From assembly GCA_040755195.1 (NCBI GenBank), contig JBFMBL010000012.1:1-64000 (forward strand): 64,000 nucleotides of DNA. Reading direction: 5' to 3'. Of this stretch, positions 8,089 to 16,271 are shown piece by piece. The DNA comes from SURF-55 sp040755195. Its GTDB lineage: Bacteria; Bacillota; Desulfotomaculia; Desulfotomaculales; Ammonificaceae. Within the stretch, counting starts at the first letter, position 1. Every line of letters starts with the position of its first letter. Made by a program: the position numbers and the translations under genes. The notes beneath the pieces were generated by a model that worked only from the letters and a program-made list of their open reading frames with translations, had not been told where the DNA came from and made no database searches.

Positions 8089-9874
8089 CGGCAACTACCT
8101 CCTCGTTTAAACTCGGTTCTTCCTTCGGATTGAAAAACGCTTCGTCAAAAGAAAGGCTCAAACCTAACGCAAAAACGAAGTTAAGGTCTTCAGCGCGTGT
8201 TTTCCATCCCTTGCCGGCCGCCACCAGATGCTTTGACGCCGCGCTGGTCAATTCACCCGGAGGCTGCCTTCGGTATTGCTGGTACTTCAAGCAGATTTCC
8301 GGCAACAACTGCTGAAAATCTCTTTCTTGCATCTTCAGACCGCGGAGCTTTTTAGCAAACGGCTGACTCTTCCTCTCCTTCCGCTGGTGATACATTAGTC
8401 TTTCCGTCAGTATCCCGAGAAGGAATACCGCCTTTTCCTCCTCACTGGAAAAGAATTTCTCGTGAGCGGTAAAAAAGGCCTCGACCTTTCCTTCACCCTC
8501 ACCCATCGATCCAATCCCTCCTTTTATTTCCCTTAAAATCCCTAATTCACCCATAAACTCCAACATCGCCAGGGCATCCAACACCTTCTCCCTAATCGGA
8601 TAGCCCTCTCTCAAGGAACTGCTCACCTGATCAAGCACGCTTTGCAAAAACGGCATTTTAGAGATACTACTCCCACCCAAAATACTGCGTACGTAGTCAA
8701 GAAAGTGCTTTTTTCGCCCCCTGCCGAACGCTCTGTAAAGACGCTCAAAGCTCACGCCGGGAACGTATTCACGACTTTGTACAGCAAAGCCGTACCGCTG
8801 CAACCGCTTTTCCACGCTTTTCTTGGTATTCAATAGGTCACTTAGATACGTAGGAAGTACATCCTCGACGTAAAGCTCGATCTTGACTTCGGAATTGTTC
8901 TCCCGGAAGTATAGAAAGTCGAACTGAATCCAATTCTGCTCATTCCTAAATAATTCAAGTGTGTCCATCTCCAAATTAAGATAAGATTTCGCTTGTTCTT
9001 TCTCACGCATAGTAACGCTGAAATCCGCAACCTTTTTTTTCAACTGAGCGGTAAAGTAGCGTAACGCTTTAGATGAATCACTAACCGTCTTTGGTATAAT
9101 CCAGGCGCTATATCCAAAAAAGCTGAAACGGAACAACTCGTCCAAAGTCACCCTGCCAGCCGCCAGTGCCCCGAAACACCCGTCACATACAGGCAGGTTC
9201 ACCCAGGAGAGTTCGGAATCCATAGCATAGGCAAACCCCGGTTTGTCAAACGTAGCGAAACGGAATACATCACTAACTTTCCGGCCTAGTTCGTTTCTGT
9301 CACCACAGACCGAACAGGTACCTTGTGGAAGCGTCCCAGGCTCATGGTGATCTTGCCTTCTTACTCGCTGCAAGAAAAGCTTGCGCATAGCCTCGATATC
9401 GCCGGGATAGTATTCCTGCCCTTCTTCCTGCAATAGGATCGTAATAAAAGCGTTTTCAGCCTTCTTTTGACCAACAACAGCCAGCATTCGTGCTACTTGG
9501 TCTTCTACCTCCTCCCGATGCTGGACGAGCTCACGATGCAGCGCAGGAAACAAGTCTTCGTTCAGCTCTGCGCAGTAGTTGATCAGTTTCTGGACCAGGG
9601 GAGAAGCGCCCTTACCGGAACTGCGCAAGGTAGGAGACCAAGGTACCTTTACATTACCCTTCTTCTCCCGAAAAAGATAGCTACGGGACCGACTAGCCTC
9701 ACGAAGCTCGGTTTTAAGAAAACGCAACTCTTCCCCTCGGCGTTCAAAAACGATACCAATTTCATGAATATAAGTCGGCCCTACTCCCATCGTAAATTTA
9801 TCAGCGTCATCTCCGTCAGTGCCACCCCCTAACAACCCTGGCAATCTGGAAACAGCTCTCAACATATCCCTCAC
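8072..9874 (-). CDS. cas8b: Cascade large subunit Cas8b (Csh1/TM1802 type)
   Basis: A 600-residue protein at the position of the type I-B large subunit, which recognises the PAM and recruits Cas3. It carries the zinc-finger-like pair of Cys motifs of Csh1 proteins: CSVCG near residue 197 and CDGC near residue 240. Conservation is otherwise low, as usual for Cas8, so the call depends on these cysteines, the length and the neighbours. A short Gly-Glu tract (GSMGEGEG) is present near residue 460. It begins 18 bases after the cas6 stop and overlaps cas7. Confidence 0.88.
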   Translation of the reverse strand: MRDMLRAVSRLPGLLGGGTDGDDADKFTMGVGPTYIHEIGIVFERRGEELRFLKTELREASRSRSYLFREKKGNVKVPWSPTLRSSGKGASPLVQKLINYCAELNEDLFPALHRELVQHREEVEDQVARMLAVVGQKKAENAFITILLQEEGQEYYPGDIEAMRKLFLQRVRRQDHHEPGTLPQGTCSVCGDRNELGRKVSDVFRFATFDKPGFAYAMDSELSWVNLPVCDGCFGALAAGRVTLDELFRFSFFGYSAWIIPKTVSDSSKALRYFTAQLKKKVADFSVTMREKEQAKSYLNLEMDTLELFRNEQNWIQFDFLYFRENNSEVKIELYVEDVLPTYLSDLLNTKKSVEKRLQRYGFAVQSREYVPGVSFERLYRAFGRGRKKHFLDYVRSILGGSSISKMPFLQSVLDQVSSSLREGYPIREKVLDALAMLEFMGELGILREIKGGIGSMGEGEGKVEAFFTAHEKFFSSEEEKAVFLLGILTERLMYHQRKERKSQPFAKKLRGLKMQERDFQQLLPEICLKYQQYRRQPPGELTSAASKHLVAAGKGWKTRAEDLNFVFALGLSLSFDEAFFNPKEEPSLNEEVVADAQFS

Positions 9875-9892
9875 CTCCTAACAGCACCACAA

Positions 9893-10705
9893 CTACAATC
9901 GAACAGCACCTTTCACCCGCGCCCCAACGTCACCAACCGCTCCAGAAACATCGCCATCGCCTCCCTCCACCAACTCACAACACCCGAAGCCCTGCGCGTT
10001 TTTCCCGCCAAGCCCAGCCCCAAGTGCAACCCCTAACAGTTGCGGATCACCCTGAAGTTGGTAAGTCCCCATCCATCCCTTAATTACCGTACCTTTGTAC
10101 TTGAGTACTTTGAAATCCTTTTCTTTTACTGCCGTCGGAAGTATTTCGAATCCTGTCTCGTCCGCCGGCTTGCCGAATATCAAAAGGTGTTTCTTTGCCA
10201 GATTGGCTAAAATGAGTTCACAAAAACGCGGTTCAAAAGGAGAGTAATAATAAGTATAGCGGGCGTCCTCCTTCTCAAGGGTGCTGTACATGACAACAGG
10301 AGAAAGCATCCGGATCAAAATGCTGTTGTATCTAATATTCTCATCGGAAGCAACCACCTTCTCGACCGATAAACTGCAATCTCCCAACCGCAATCTTCCC
10401 TGGCGAAGAAAACCGTTTCCAATCTCCTGGATGAGCAAAGGGACCGGCGAACACACCACCAGGTATAAAGGAGGTGAGAAAATCATGCGCTGGTTTGTCT
10501 TGTCCACCCGCAATCTCCCACCAAAAAGCCGTGAGAAAGTGAAAAGCTTAAACTTGCGTTGTCCAAACATAAATCCCTGCTCATGAAGATAGCTCCTAAG
10601 AGCCGGCTGCTCAATTTGATGGTAAATCGCCGCCTGTAAAAGGTGGTTGTGGTGAAGCGGTAGCACAATATCTCCTTGATTGTTCAAAGTAACAGTGAGA
10701 CGCAC
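9893..10705 (-). CDS. cas6: crRNA-processing endoribonuclease Cas6 (type I-B)
   Basis: A 270-residue RAMP protein that cleaves the CRISPR transcript within each repeat and leaves the ATTGAAAC handle. The glycine-rich loop near residue 235, GLGGKNAQGFGCCEL, is the Cas6 signature; the N-terminal LPLHHNHLLQAAIYHQI is also typical and holds histidines that could be catalytic. The C-terminal 25 residues are a low-complexity Gly/Val/Asp tail. The start is a GTG at 10705 with AGAGGGG seven bases upstream. It is the first gene of the cas operon, and its upstream region carries two degenerate copies of the repeat that this enzyme normally cuts. Confidence 0.93.
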   Translation of the reverse strand: MRLTVTLNNQGDIVLPLHHNHLLQAAIYHQIEQPALRSYLHEQGFMFGQRKFKLFTFSRLFGGRLRVDKTNQRMIFSPPLYLVVCSPVPLLIQEIGNGFLRQGRLRLGDCSLSVEKVVASDENIRYNSILIRMLSPVVMYSTLEKEDARYTYYYSPFEPRFCELILANLAKKHLLIFGKPADETGFEILPTAVKEKDFKVLKYKGTVIKGWMGTYQLQGDPQLLGVALGAGLGGKNAQGFGCCELVEGGDGDVSGAVGDVGARVKGAVRL

Positions 10706-10752
10706 TCAATCACCCCTCTTTCCGAACATCAAATACTTAAAAGCGTTAGTGC

Positions 10753-10826
10753 AATCAGATTCCTTATAGGTAGGCTGCATTATAGAACCCGAAAAAATTT
10801 CAATCCCTTGTAGGTAGGACTATTTG
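10753..10826 (-). ncRNA. Candidate crRNA-mimicking guide (CreR/CreA-like): two degenerate CRISPR repeats around a 14-base segment
   Basis: Relative to the array repeat, 10797-10826 matches about 18 of 30 bases and 10753-10782 about 19 of 30, both in array orientation. The first copy in transcript order keeps the handle as ATTGAAAT. The 14 bases between them (10783-10796), read with the first four bases of the next copy, give TTTTTCGGGTTCTATAAT. The plus strand at 10922-10939 reads TTTTTGGGGTTCTATAAT, identical except at position 6, a base that is flipped out and not read in type I Cascade. This matches the layout known for Cas-regulating RNAs in other type I-B loci. That it is transcribed and processed is inference; remnants of an old array are the alternative. 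Confidence 0.5.
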
Positions 10827-10885
10827 TAGGGTTAGGATTACTATCTTGGAAATCGACGAAAACACCCAGTTTTCCCCTGTGGGGT

Positions 10886-10915
10886 ATTATAACTTAGTTG
10901 GTGTATGTTCGGCAA
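10886..10915 (-). promoter_or_regulatory. Probable promoter of the cas operon
   Basis: On the minus strand TTGCCG (10910-10915) and TATAAT (10886-10891) are separated by 18 bases. Transcription would start near 10879, pass through both degenerate repeats and reach cas6 after about 175 bases. A second TATAAT at 10779-10784 overlaps the degenerate repeats but has no properly spaced -35, so I prefer the upstream one. Confidence 0.5.
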
Positions 10916-10918
10916 GTT

Positions 10919-10939
10919 TTATTTTTGGGGTTCTATAAT
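10919..10939 (+). promoter_or_regulatory. Candidate Cascade target site of the CreR-like guide, with TTA PAM
   Basis: The plus strand reads TTA at 10919-10921, followed by 18 bases that match the guide segment at 17 positions. TTA has been reported as functional for some type I-B systems. The site ends four bases upstream of the -35 box of the probable cas promoter, so a bound Cascade would probably hinder RNA polymerase. The effect on transcription is inferred. Confidence 0.4.
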
Positions 10940-10948
10940 AGTTTTTCC

Positions 10949-11316
10949 TCACCCCCTCTCCCACGCCTTCCGGTGCTCCTCCGCCACCCACTCGCGCAGG
11001 CCCGCAGGTTCTAACACCTCCACATGACTCCCGTAATACAGCAGCCAGCTTACAAAGTCGGGGGTTACAGGCAAATGCAGCTTAAAGAGGATGCCTCCGT
11101 CAGGCTGTACCTCGACCTGCTGGCTGGAGTGCCAGTGTTCTTCCGCTGCCCCGCGGCCCGTTCCGGTTCGAAGCGTAGTACCATGTCCACCGGTTCGCCC
11201 GCTTCACCGCGCATCATCCCCCAGGCAGGACCGAGGTAAGACTCAAGATTGAAGTCTTCCGGGACGCTATAATGCTCGTCCAGCAATACCACTATCTTAA
11301 TACAGGCAGGGGGAAC
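10949..11316 (-). pseudogene. WYL-domain transcriptional regulator, C-terminal remnant with frameshift
   Basis: Two reading frames together give the end of a WYL/YafY-type regulator: first LLDEHYSVPEDFNLESYLGP, then, after a shift around 11145-11155, EEHWHSSQQVEVQPDGGIL and FVSWLLYYGSHVEVLEP up to a TGA at 10949-10951. The DNA-binding HTH half is missing upstream. WYL regulators often sit beside type I-B cas operons and control them, so this is probably a decayed former cas regulator. A sequencing error could explain the frameshift but not the missing half. Confidence 0.7.
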
Positions 11317-11496
11317 AAAGCGGTTCCCACAACTTGATAAAGATTAAAGTTCAATCTTTAACCGTAAACTCTTTGCGCCACTTCGACAACAAAGCGCAAG
11401 ATTTGAGGTTATATATTCGACATGCTGCCAGTTTTTCCTTTATGAAGCAAAGAATTCCCTTTTTTGTTTGTCGACACGTAGATTGGACGCGCCGTA

Positions 11497-11540
11497 AAAC
11501 ATAAAACCCGCCTCAGAATTCAAAAGCGGGTTTTATGTTT
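11497..11540. terminator. Strong terminator downstream of secG
   Basis: A perfect 15-base inverted repeat (AAACATAAAACCCGC at 11497-11511, its complement at 11526-11540) with a 14-base loop. The A/T-rich outer arms supply a T-run in either direction. It closes the gap-pgk-tpiA-eno-secG operon and could also stop transcription from the cas side. The roughly 180 bases between it and the WYL remnant hold nothing I recognise. Confidence 0.85.
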
Positions 11541-11567
11541 CTATACTATTTATATGTAACTTATGCT

Positions 11568-11792
11568 TTACTTCCAGACCACAAGCAGCAAGGACGTAGC
11601 GCCGAAAAGCACCGCCACCCATATGGTTACTTTAGCCAGCCACTCATCCAATCCCTTCTTCTTACCAAAAATACTTTCAGCGCCGCCGCCGATGGACCCT
11701 GAAAGCCCGGCGCTTTTCCCGGACTGCAAGATCACGGCGGCAATGAGCAATAGACAGACCAGGACGTAAAAAACGGTTACGACTACTTTCAT
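11568..11792 (-). CDS. secG: Protein translocase subunit SecG
   Basis: A 74-residue membrane protein with two hydrophobic helices (about residues 2-22 and 53-72) and the SecG loop ILQSGKSAGLSGSIGGGAE between them. SecG joins SecY and SecE in the plasma-membrane channel driven by SecA, whose gene is at 48.7 kb. The start is the ATG at 11792 with GGAGGGA upstream; a longer reading frame exists but lacks a ribosome binding site. It is the last gene of the glycolytic operon, a common place for secG in Firmicutes, and is followed by a strong terminator. Confidence 0.94.
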   Translation of the reverse strand: MKVVVTVFYVLVCLLLIAAVILQSGKSAGLSGSIGGGAESIFGKKKGLDEWLAKVTIWVAVLFGATSLLLVVWK

Positions 11793-11869
11793 TGGCTTCC
11801 CTCCAAACCGGAAAACATTATAACACAACCCGGCCAGGGTGACAATCCCGAAGATTTAATACTGAAGAT

Positions 11870-13150
11870 TTAATACTGCCTGAAAACCTCTTTCCCCGGA
11901 TAAACCGCACTCTCACCCAACTGCTCCTCGATGCGCAAAAGCTGGTTATACTTGGCCACGCGTTCACTCCGGCAAGGGGCGCCGGTCTTGATCTGCCCGG
12001 CCCGGGTCGCAACCGCCAGATCGGCAATGAAGGTGTCTTCGGTCTCGCCGGAACGGTGCGAAATGACCGTGGTATATCCTGCCCGCCGCGCCAGATCGAT
12101 TGTTTCCAGCGTCTCGGTCAGGGTGCCGATCTGATTCAGCTTTATGAGTATCGAGTTTGCTACGCCCGCGGATATGCCCCGGTTCAAGCGCTGCGGATTG
12201 GTTACGAAGATATCGTCACCCACCAGTTGCACCGTTCCTCCGAGGCGCCGCGTTAGAAGCTCCCATCCCTCCCAGTCTTCCTCCGCCAAACCGTCTTCGA
12301 TGGAAACAATGGGGTATTGCTTTACCAACCCCTCGTAGTATTCAGTCATCTCCGCCGCGGTGAGGGTCCTTCCTTCGCCTCTTAATACATAACGGCCCTC
12401 ATTGAAGAACTCGCTGGCAGCAGGATCAAGCGCCAGGGCCACTTCCTCCCCCGGGCGGTAACCGGCGCCTTCGATGGCGGTTATAAGCAGCTTTAACGCT
12501 TCCTCGTTGGAAGCAAGCCGGGGAGCAAAACCGCCTTCATCACCAACCGCAGCGGTAAGTCCCCGTTCATGGAGAACCTTTTTCAAACGGTGGTAAACCT
12601 CCGCGCCCATCCGGAGCGCTTCCGCAAAAGTACCGGCGCCGACCGGCACAATCATAAATTCCTGAAGATCCAGGTTGTTGTCGGCGTGCCTGCCGCCGTT
12701 GAAAACATTCATCATAGGGACGGGAAGGAGTGAGGCCCCGACACCTCCGATATAGCGGTGGAGCGGTAAGTCAAGGAAAGCCGCCGCCGCCCGGGCTACC
12801 GCCAGCGATGTCCCGAGAATAGCGTTTGCCCCCAGGCGCGATTTGTTTTCCGTACCGTCAAGCTCGATTAAGAATTCGTCGACTTCTTGCTGGTCAACGG
12901 CGTTCATACCCACGAGTTCAGTGGCGATTTCGCTGCCGACGTTTTCAACCGCCGTGGACACACCCTTGCCGCCGTAACGGGGGTCATCCTCATCACGCAA
13001 CTCAACCGCTTCATAGGTCCCGGTTGAGGCGCCCGAAGGGACTGCGGCCCGCCCTACAGTGCCGTCCTCCAGAACCACTTCCACCTCGATCGTAGGGTTG
13101 CCACGCGAATCAAGTATTTCTCTCGCGTAAATGTCGGCGATGATACTCAT
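11870..13150 (-). CDS. eno: Enolase (phosphopyruvate hydratase)
   Basis: A 426-residue enolase of full length, converting 2-phosphoglycerate to phosphoenolpyruvate. Recognisable parts are AREILDSRGNPTIEVEV at the N-terminus, GDEGGFAP, the metal-binding SIEDGLAEEDWEGW, the catalytic Lys in SILIKLNQIGTLTET and the signature SHRSGETEDTFIADLAV. The ATG at 13150 has AAGGAGG upstream. It follows tpiA by 11 bases. The phosphoglycerate mutase gene (gpmI) usually found between tpiA and eno in Firmicutes is absent, so that step must be encoded elsewhere. Confidence 0.98.
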   Translation of the reverse strand: MSIIADIYAREILDSRGNPTIEVEVVLEDGTVGRAAVPSGASTGTYEAVELRDEDDPRYGGKGVSTAVENVGSEIATELVGMNAVDQQEVDEFLIELDGTENKSRLGANAILGTSLAVARAAAAFLDLPLHRYIGGVGASLLPVPMMNVFNGGRHADNNLDLQEFMIVPVGAGTFAEALRMGAEVYHRLKKVLHERGLTAAVGDEGGFAPRLASNEEALKLLITAIEGAGYRPGEEVALALDPAASEFFNEGRYVLRGEGRTLTAAEMTEYYEGLVKQYPIVSIEDGLAEEDWEGWELLTRRLGGTVQLVGDDIFVTNPQRLNRGISAGVANSILIKLNQIGTLTETLETIDLARRAGYTTVISHRSGETEDTFIADLAVATRAGQIKTGAPCRSERVAKYNQLLRIEEQLGESAVYPGKEVFRQY

Positions 13151-13161
13151 TTTCAACCTCC

Positions 13162-13923
13162 TTATACCTTTGGCGCGGCTTTAATAATGCCGGCGAAAGA
13201 GTCAACCTTAAGGCTGGCCCCCCCTACCAGGGCGCCGTCGATGTCCGGTTGGTTTAGCAGAACCGCGGCGTTTTCCGGCGTCACGCTCCCGCCATACTGG
13301 ATACGGATCTGCTCGGCCACCGCCGGGGAGTACATCTTCCCCAGGTTTTCACGAATAAAGCGGTTGACCGTCTGGGCATCCTCCGGCGCCGCGTTTCGTC
13401 CTGTGCCGATGGCCCAAACCGGCTCGTAAGCGACAACCATCTCCGCCACCGCAGTGCCGTCCACTCCTTCGAATGCCCCGGATATCTGCCGCCCTACAAC
13501 CTCGAAGGTCTTCCCCGCTTCCCGCTCCGCAAGCATCTCACCCACGCAAACAATCGGCAGCAAACCATTACGCAAAACCGCTTTTACTTTACGGTTCACC
13601 GTCTCGTCCGTCTCGCCGAAATACTGCCGCCGTTCGGAGTGGCCGATTATCACATACCGGCACCCCGCCTGCTCCAACATCGCCGGCGAGACCTCCCCGG
13701 TGTATGCCCCCCGCTCCTCCCAGAAAACATCCTGGGCCGCAACCCGAACGGCGCTTCCCGACACCGCGCCCGCCACCGGCCAGAGGGCGGGAAAAGCCGG
13801 GCACAACACCACTTCAACACCGGAAAGATCGGCGTTTCGCAACAGGTCTTGCGCGAAAGCAACCGCTTCCGGAATCGTCTTATTCATCTTCCAGTTAGCC
13901 GCAATTATCTGAAGGCGCGCCAC
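13162..13923 (-). CDS. tpiA: Triosephosphate isomerase
   Basis: A 253-residue TIM-barrel enzyme interconverting dihydroxyacetone phosphate and glyceraldehyde 3-phosphate. It has ANWKMNKT with the substrate-binding Asn/Lys, the catalytic His in YVIIGHSERR, the catalytic Glu in VVAYEPVWAIGTG and the phosphate loop QYGGSVTPEN. I choose the GTG at 13923 (VARLQIIAANWKM) with GGGGGG five bases upstream, which matches the family N-terminus. The frame also opens with a GTG at 13938 that overlaps the pgk stop as GTGA, a classic coupled start, so five more residues are possible. Confidence 0.95.
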   Translation of the reverse strand: MARLQIIAANWKMNKTIPEAVAFAQDLLRNADLSGVEVVLCPAFPALWPVAGAVSGSAVRVAAQDVFWEERGAYTGEVSPAMLEQAGCRYVIIGHSERRQYFGETDETVNRKVKAVLRNGLLPIVCVGEMLAEREAGKTFEVVGRQISGAFEGVDGTAVAEMVVAYEPVWAIGTGRNAAPEDAQTVNRFIRENLGKMYSPAVAEQIRIQYGGSVTPENAAVLLNQPDIDGALVGGASLKVDSFAGIIKAAPKV

Positions 13924-13934
13924 AAAATCCCCCC

Positions 13935-15116
13935 TCACTTATCCTGCAAAACCGCCACACCGGGAAGCTCTTTTCCCTCAAGGAATTTCAACGAGGCTCC
14001 GCCGCCGGTGGATACGTGCGAAATCCTGTCCGCCACCCCGGCACGCTTTACGGCCCGCGCGGTGTCACCGCCGCCGACCACCGTGGTAACCCCGTTTCCG
14101 GGAAGCGCCCGGGCGATGTCGACCGTGCCGGTGTCAAAGGGCGCCAGCTCAAACAGGCCGAGCGGCCCGTTCCAGAAAACGGTCTTGGCGCCCGCAAGCG
14201 CCGCGGTGAACAAACGTACCGTTTCCGGTCCGATGTCGAGCGCCATCCATCCGTCCGGTACACCATCTGCTGCAACAACACGGTACGGCGCACCCGGTTC
14301 CCGGCTCTGGGCCACCACCAGATCAACCGGCAACAACAACCGCAGGTTGCGTGCTTCCGCGCGCCTGAGGAGGCCGGCGGCCACGTCCGTTTTATCCGTC
14401 TCTACCAGTGAAAGCCCCATTTTACAGCCCCGCGCCGCAAGAAAGGTGTTTGCCATCCCGCCGCCGATAAGCAGGCTGTCAACGCGCCCCACCAGGTTTT
14501 CCAAAACGCCGATCTTGTCCGAGATTTTTGCGCCGCCGATAAGAACCACAAAAGGATGCTCCGGCTGCCTTAAAAGCCGGCTCAGCACGTCAAGCTCCTT
14601 TTCCATCAGGAAACCGGCCACCGCCGGGCGCAATGACGCCACTCCCACAGTTGAAGCGTGCGCACGGTGTACGGTGCCGAAGGCGTCGTTAACATAAACT
14701 TCACAAAGATCGGCCAACTGTCGCGCCAACCCGGGGTCATTCTTTGTCTCGCCCGGTTCGAAACGGATGTTTTCCAACAACAATACCTCCCCGGGACGCA
14801 GCGCTTCAACAGCCGCCTTAACCGCCGGGCCTGTGCAATCGCCGACCTTCTTAACCGGCTGCCCCAAAAGCTCTCCCAGACGGGCGGCCACAGGATCGAG
14901 CCGGAGCTGGTCGTCGGGCGCTCCCTTCGGACGTCCCAGGTGCGAAACCAGGATAACCCGGGACTCTTGCCGGCAGAGGTATTGAATCGTCGGTAACGAC
15001 GCCTTGAGACGAGAATCCTCGGCTACCTTTCCTTCTTTAAGCGGCACATTGAAATCAACCCTTACAAGCACCCGTTTGCCTTTTACGTCAATGTCCCGCA
15101 CGGTTTTCTTCGGCAT
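13935..15116 (-). CDS. pgk: Phosphoglycerate kinase
   Basis: A 393-residue two-domain kinase making ATP and 3-phosphoglycerate from 1,3-bisphosphoglycerate. The signature GKRVLVRVDFNVPL, the substrate Arg/His motif SHLGRPKG and the nucleotide loop VGGGDTARAVKRAG are all present. The ATG at 15116 follows AGGAGG. It lies between gap and tpiA in a continuous minus-strand operon and is complete. Confidence 0.98.
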   Translation of the reverse strand: MPKKTVRDIDVKGKRVLVRVDFNVPLKEGKVAEDSRLKASLPTIQYLCRQESRVILVSHLGRPKGAPDDQLRLDPVAARLGELLGQPVKKVGDCTGPAVKAAVEALRPGEVLLLENIRFEPGETKNDPGLARQLADLCEVYVNDAFGTVHRAHASTVGVASLRPAVAGFLMEKELDVLSRLLRQPEHPFVVLIGGAKISDKIGVLENLVGRVDSLLIGGGMANTFLAARGCKMGLSLVETDKTDVAAGLLRRAEARNLRLLLPVDLVVAQSREPGAPYRVVAADGVPDGWMALDIGPETVRLFTAALAGAKTVFWNGPLGLFELAPFDTGTVDIARALPGNGVTTVVGGGDTARAVKRAGVADRISHVSTGGGASLKFLEGKELPGVAVLQDK

Positions 15117-15157
15117 TAATCGAATCCTCCTGACAAATATGTTTCCCCGGTCTGGAA

Positions 15158-16201
15158 TTACTTTAGCCCTTTTGCGGCAATATATTCAACCAGATCGGCG
15201 GCGCGGGAAACATAAGCCCATTCGTTATCGTACCAGGCAACCACCCGGACAAGGTTATCACCGATTGCCATTGTCGACAACCCGTCCACCACGGCGGAAT
15301 GAGGATTCCCGTTGTAATCGTGCGAAACCAGCGGCAGTTCGGTGTAATCCATTATACCTTTCAAGTCGGTCTGGGCCGCCTCTTTGAGCGCCGCGTTGAC
15401 TTCCGCCGCGCTTACAGGCATGGAAAGTTCCGCGACCAGATCCACCACCGATACGTTAGGAACAGGCACCCTGAAGGCAAGCCCGTTCAACTTACCGTTA
15501 AGTTCCGGCAGAACCCGCCCTATGGCGCTGGCGGCCCCGGTCGTGGAAGGTATGATCGACATGTTGGCCGCACGGCCGCGGCGAAAGTCCTTGTACGGCA
15601 TGTCGAGCATCTGCTGGTCGTTCGTATAGGCGTGAATTGTGTTCATTAAGCCTTTAACGATTCCGAAACGGTTATGAAGAGTCTTGGCAACGGGAGCCAG
15701 GCAATTGGTTGTACAAGAGGCGTTAGAAAGGATGTGATGTTGATCGGGGTTGTACAGATGATTGTTTACGCCCATTACTATTGTGATGTCCTCGTTTTTA
15801 GCGGGAGCCGTTATGACAACTTTTTTAGCCCCGGCGGCAAGATGCTTGGCCGCTTCAGCGCCATCACGGAATTTGCCGGTTGATTCAATCACTATTTCAG
15901 CTTTCAACTCGCCCCAGGGAATGCTCTCCGGATCCCCTTCCGAACATATACGCACCTCACGGTCATCCACTTTGAGAAGCCCGCCTTCGCTGCTTACCTT
16001 CCCGGGAAAAGTCCCGTGAATCGAATCGTACTTGAGGCTGTATGCCAGATGGCGGGCGAAGTCCTCTGCGTTGCCGGACAGCCGTCTCGACTTATGGTTC
16101 ACTGCGACCAAATCGATTCCTTCCCGGGCAAGCGCCGCACGCATGAAAAGACGTCCGATACGGCCGAAACCGCTGATTCCAACCCTTACACTCATACTCA
16201 T
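15158..16201 (-). CDS. gap: Glyceraldehyde-3-phosphate dehydrogenase, type I
   Basis: A 347-residue phosphorylating GAPDH. The Rossmann motif GFGRIGR is at 11-17, the catalytic Cys163 is in SNASCTTNCLAP and the C-terminal WYDNEWAYVSR is intact. Where NAD-specific enzymes have Asp after VAVN (Asp32 in the Geobacillus enzyme), this one has His36 followed by KSRR and a small insertion before the conserved LKYDSIHG; basic residues there could favour NADP, which is an inference. The ATG at 16201 follows GGGAAGGGG. The regulator gene cggR, usual upstream of gap in Firmicutes, is absent; rpoN precedes it instead. Confidence 0.97.
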   Translation of the reverse strand: MSMSVRVGISGFGRIGRLFMRAALAREGIDLVAVNHKSRRLSGNAEDFARHLAYSLKYDSIHGTFPGKVSSEGGLLKVDDREVRICSEGDPESIPWGELKAEIVIESTGKFRDGAEAAKHLAAGAKKVVITAPAKNEDITIVMGVNNHLYNPDQHHILSNASCTTNCLAPVAKTLHNRFGIVKGLMNTIHAYTNDQQMLDMPYKDFRRGRAANMSIIPSTTGAASAIGRVLPELNGKLNGLAFRVPVPNVSVVDLVAELSMPVSAAEVNAALKEAAQTDLKGIMDYTELPLVSHDYNGNPHSAVVDGLSTMAIGDNLVRVVAWYDNEWAYVSRAADLVEYIAAKGLK

Positions 16202-16271
16202 CTCTACCCCTTCCCTAATATTTAAGTAAACACCGTTAACTGAACCTCGGAAAGCCGGAAACAAAATATTT

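Noticed and set aside
10774..10800. TTGAAA plus TATAAT as the main cas promoter within the degenerate repeats
   Set aside because: The two boxes are only 13 bases apart, and TTGAAA is simply the conserved repeat handle.
10940..11100. A CreT-like toxin RNA on the plus strand beyond the guide target
   Set aside because: No ribosome site with a short frame rich in rare codons follows; this DNA is antisense to the WYL remnant, so regulation of cas is the better reading.
13639..14697. 352-codon plus-strand frame opposite pgk/tpiA
   Set aside because: Antisense of well-conserved enzymes in GC-rich DNA; the peptide is low-complexity Pro/Arg/Ser and has no ribosome site.
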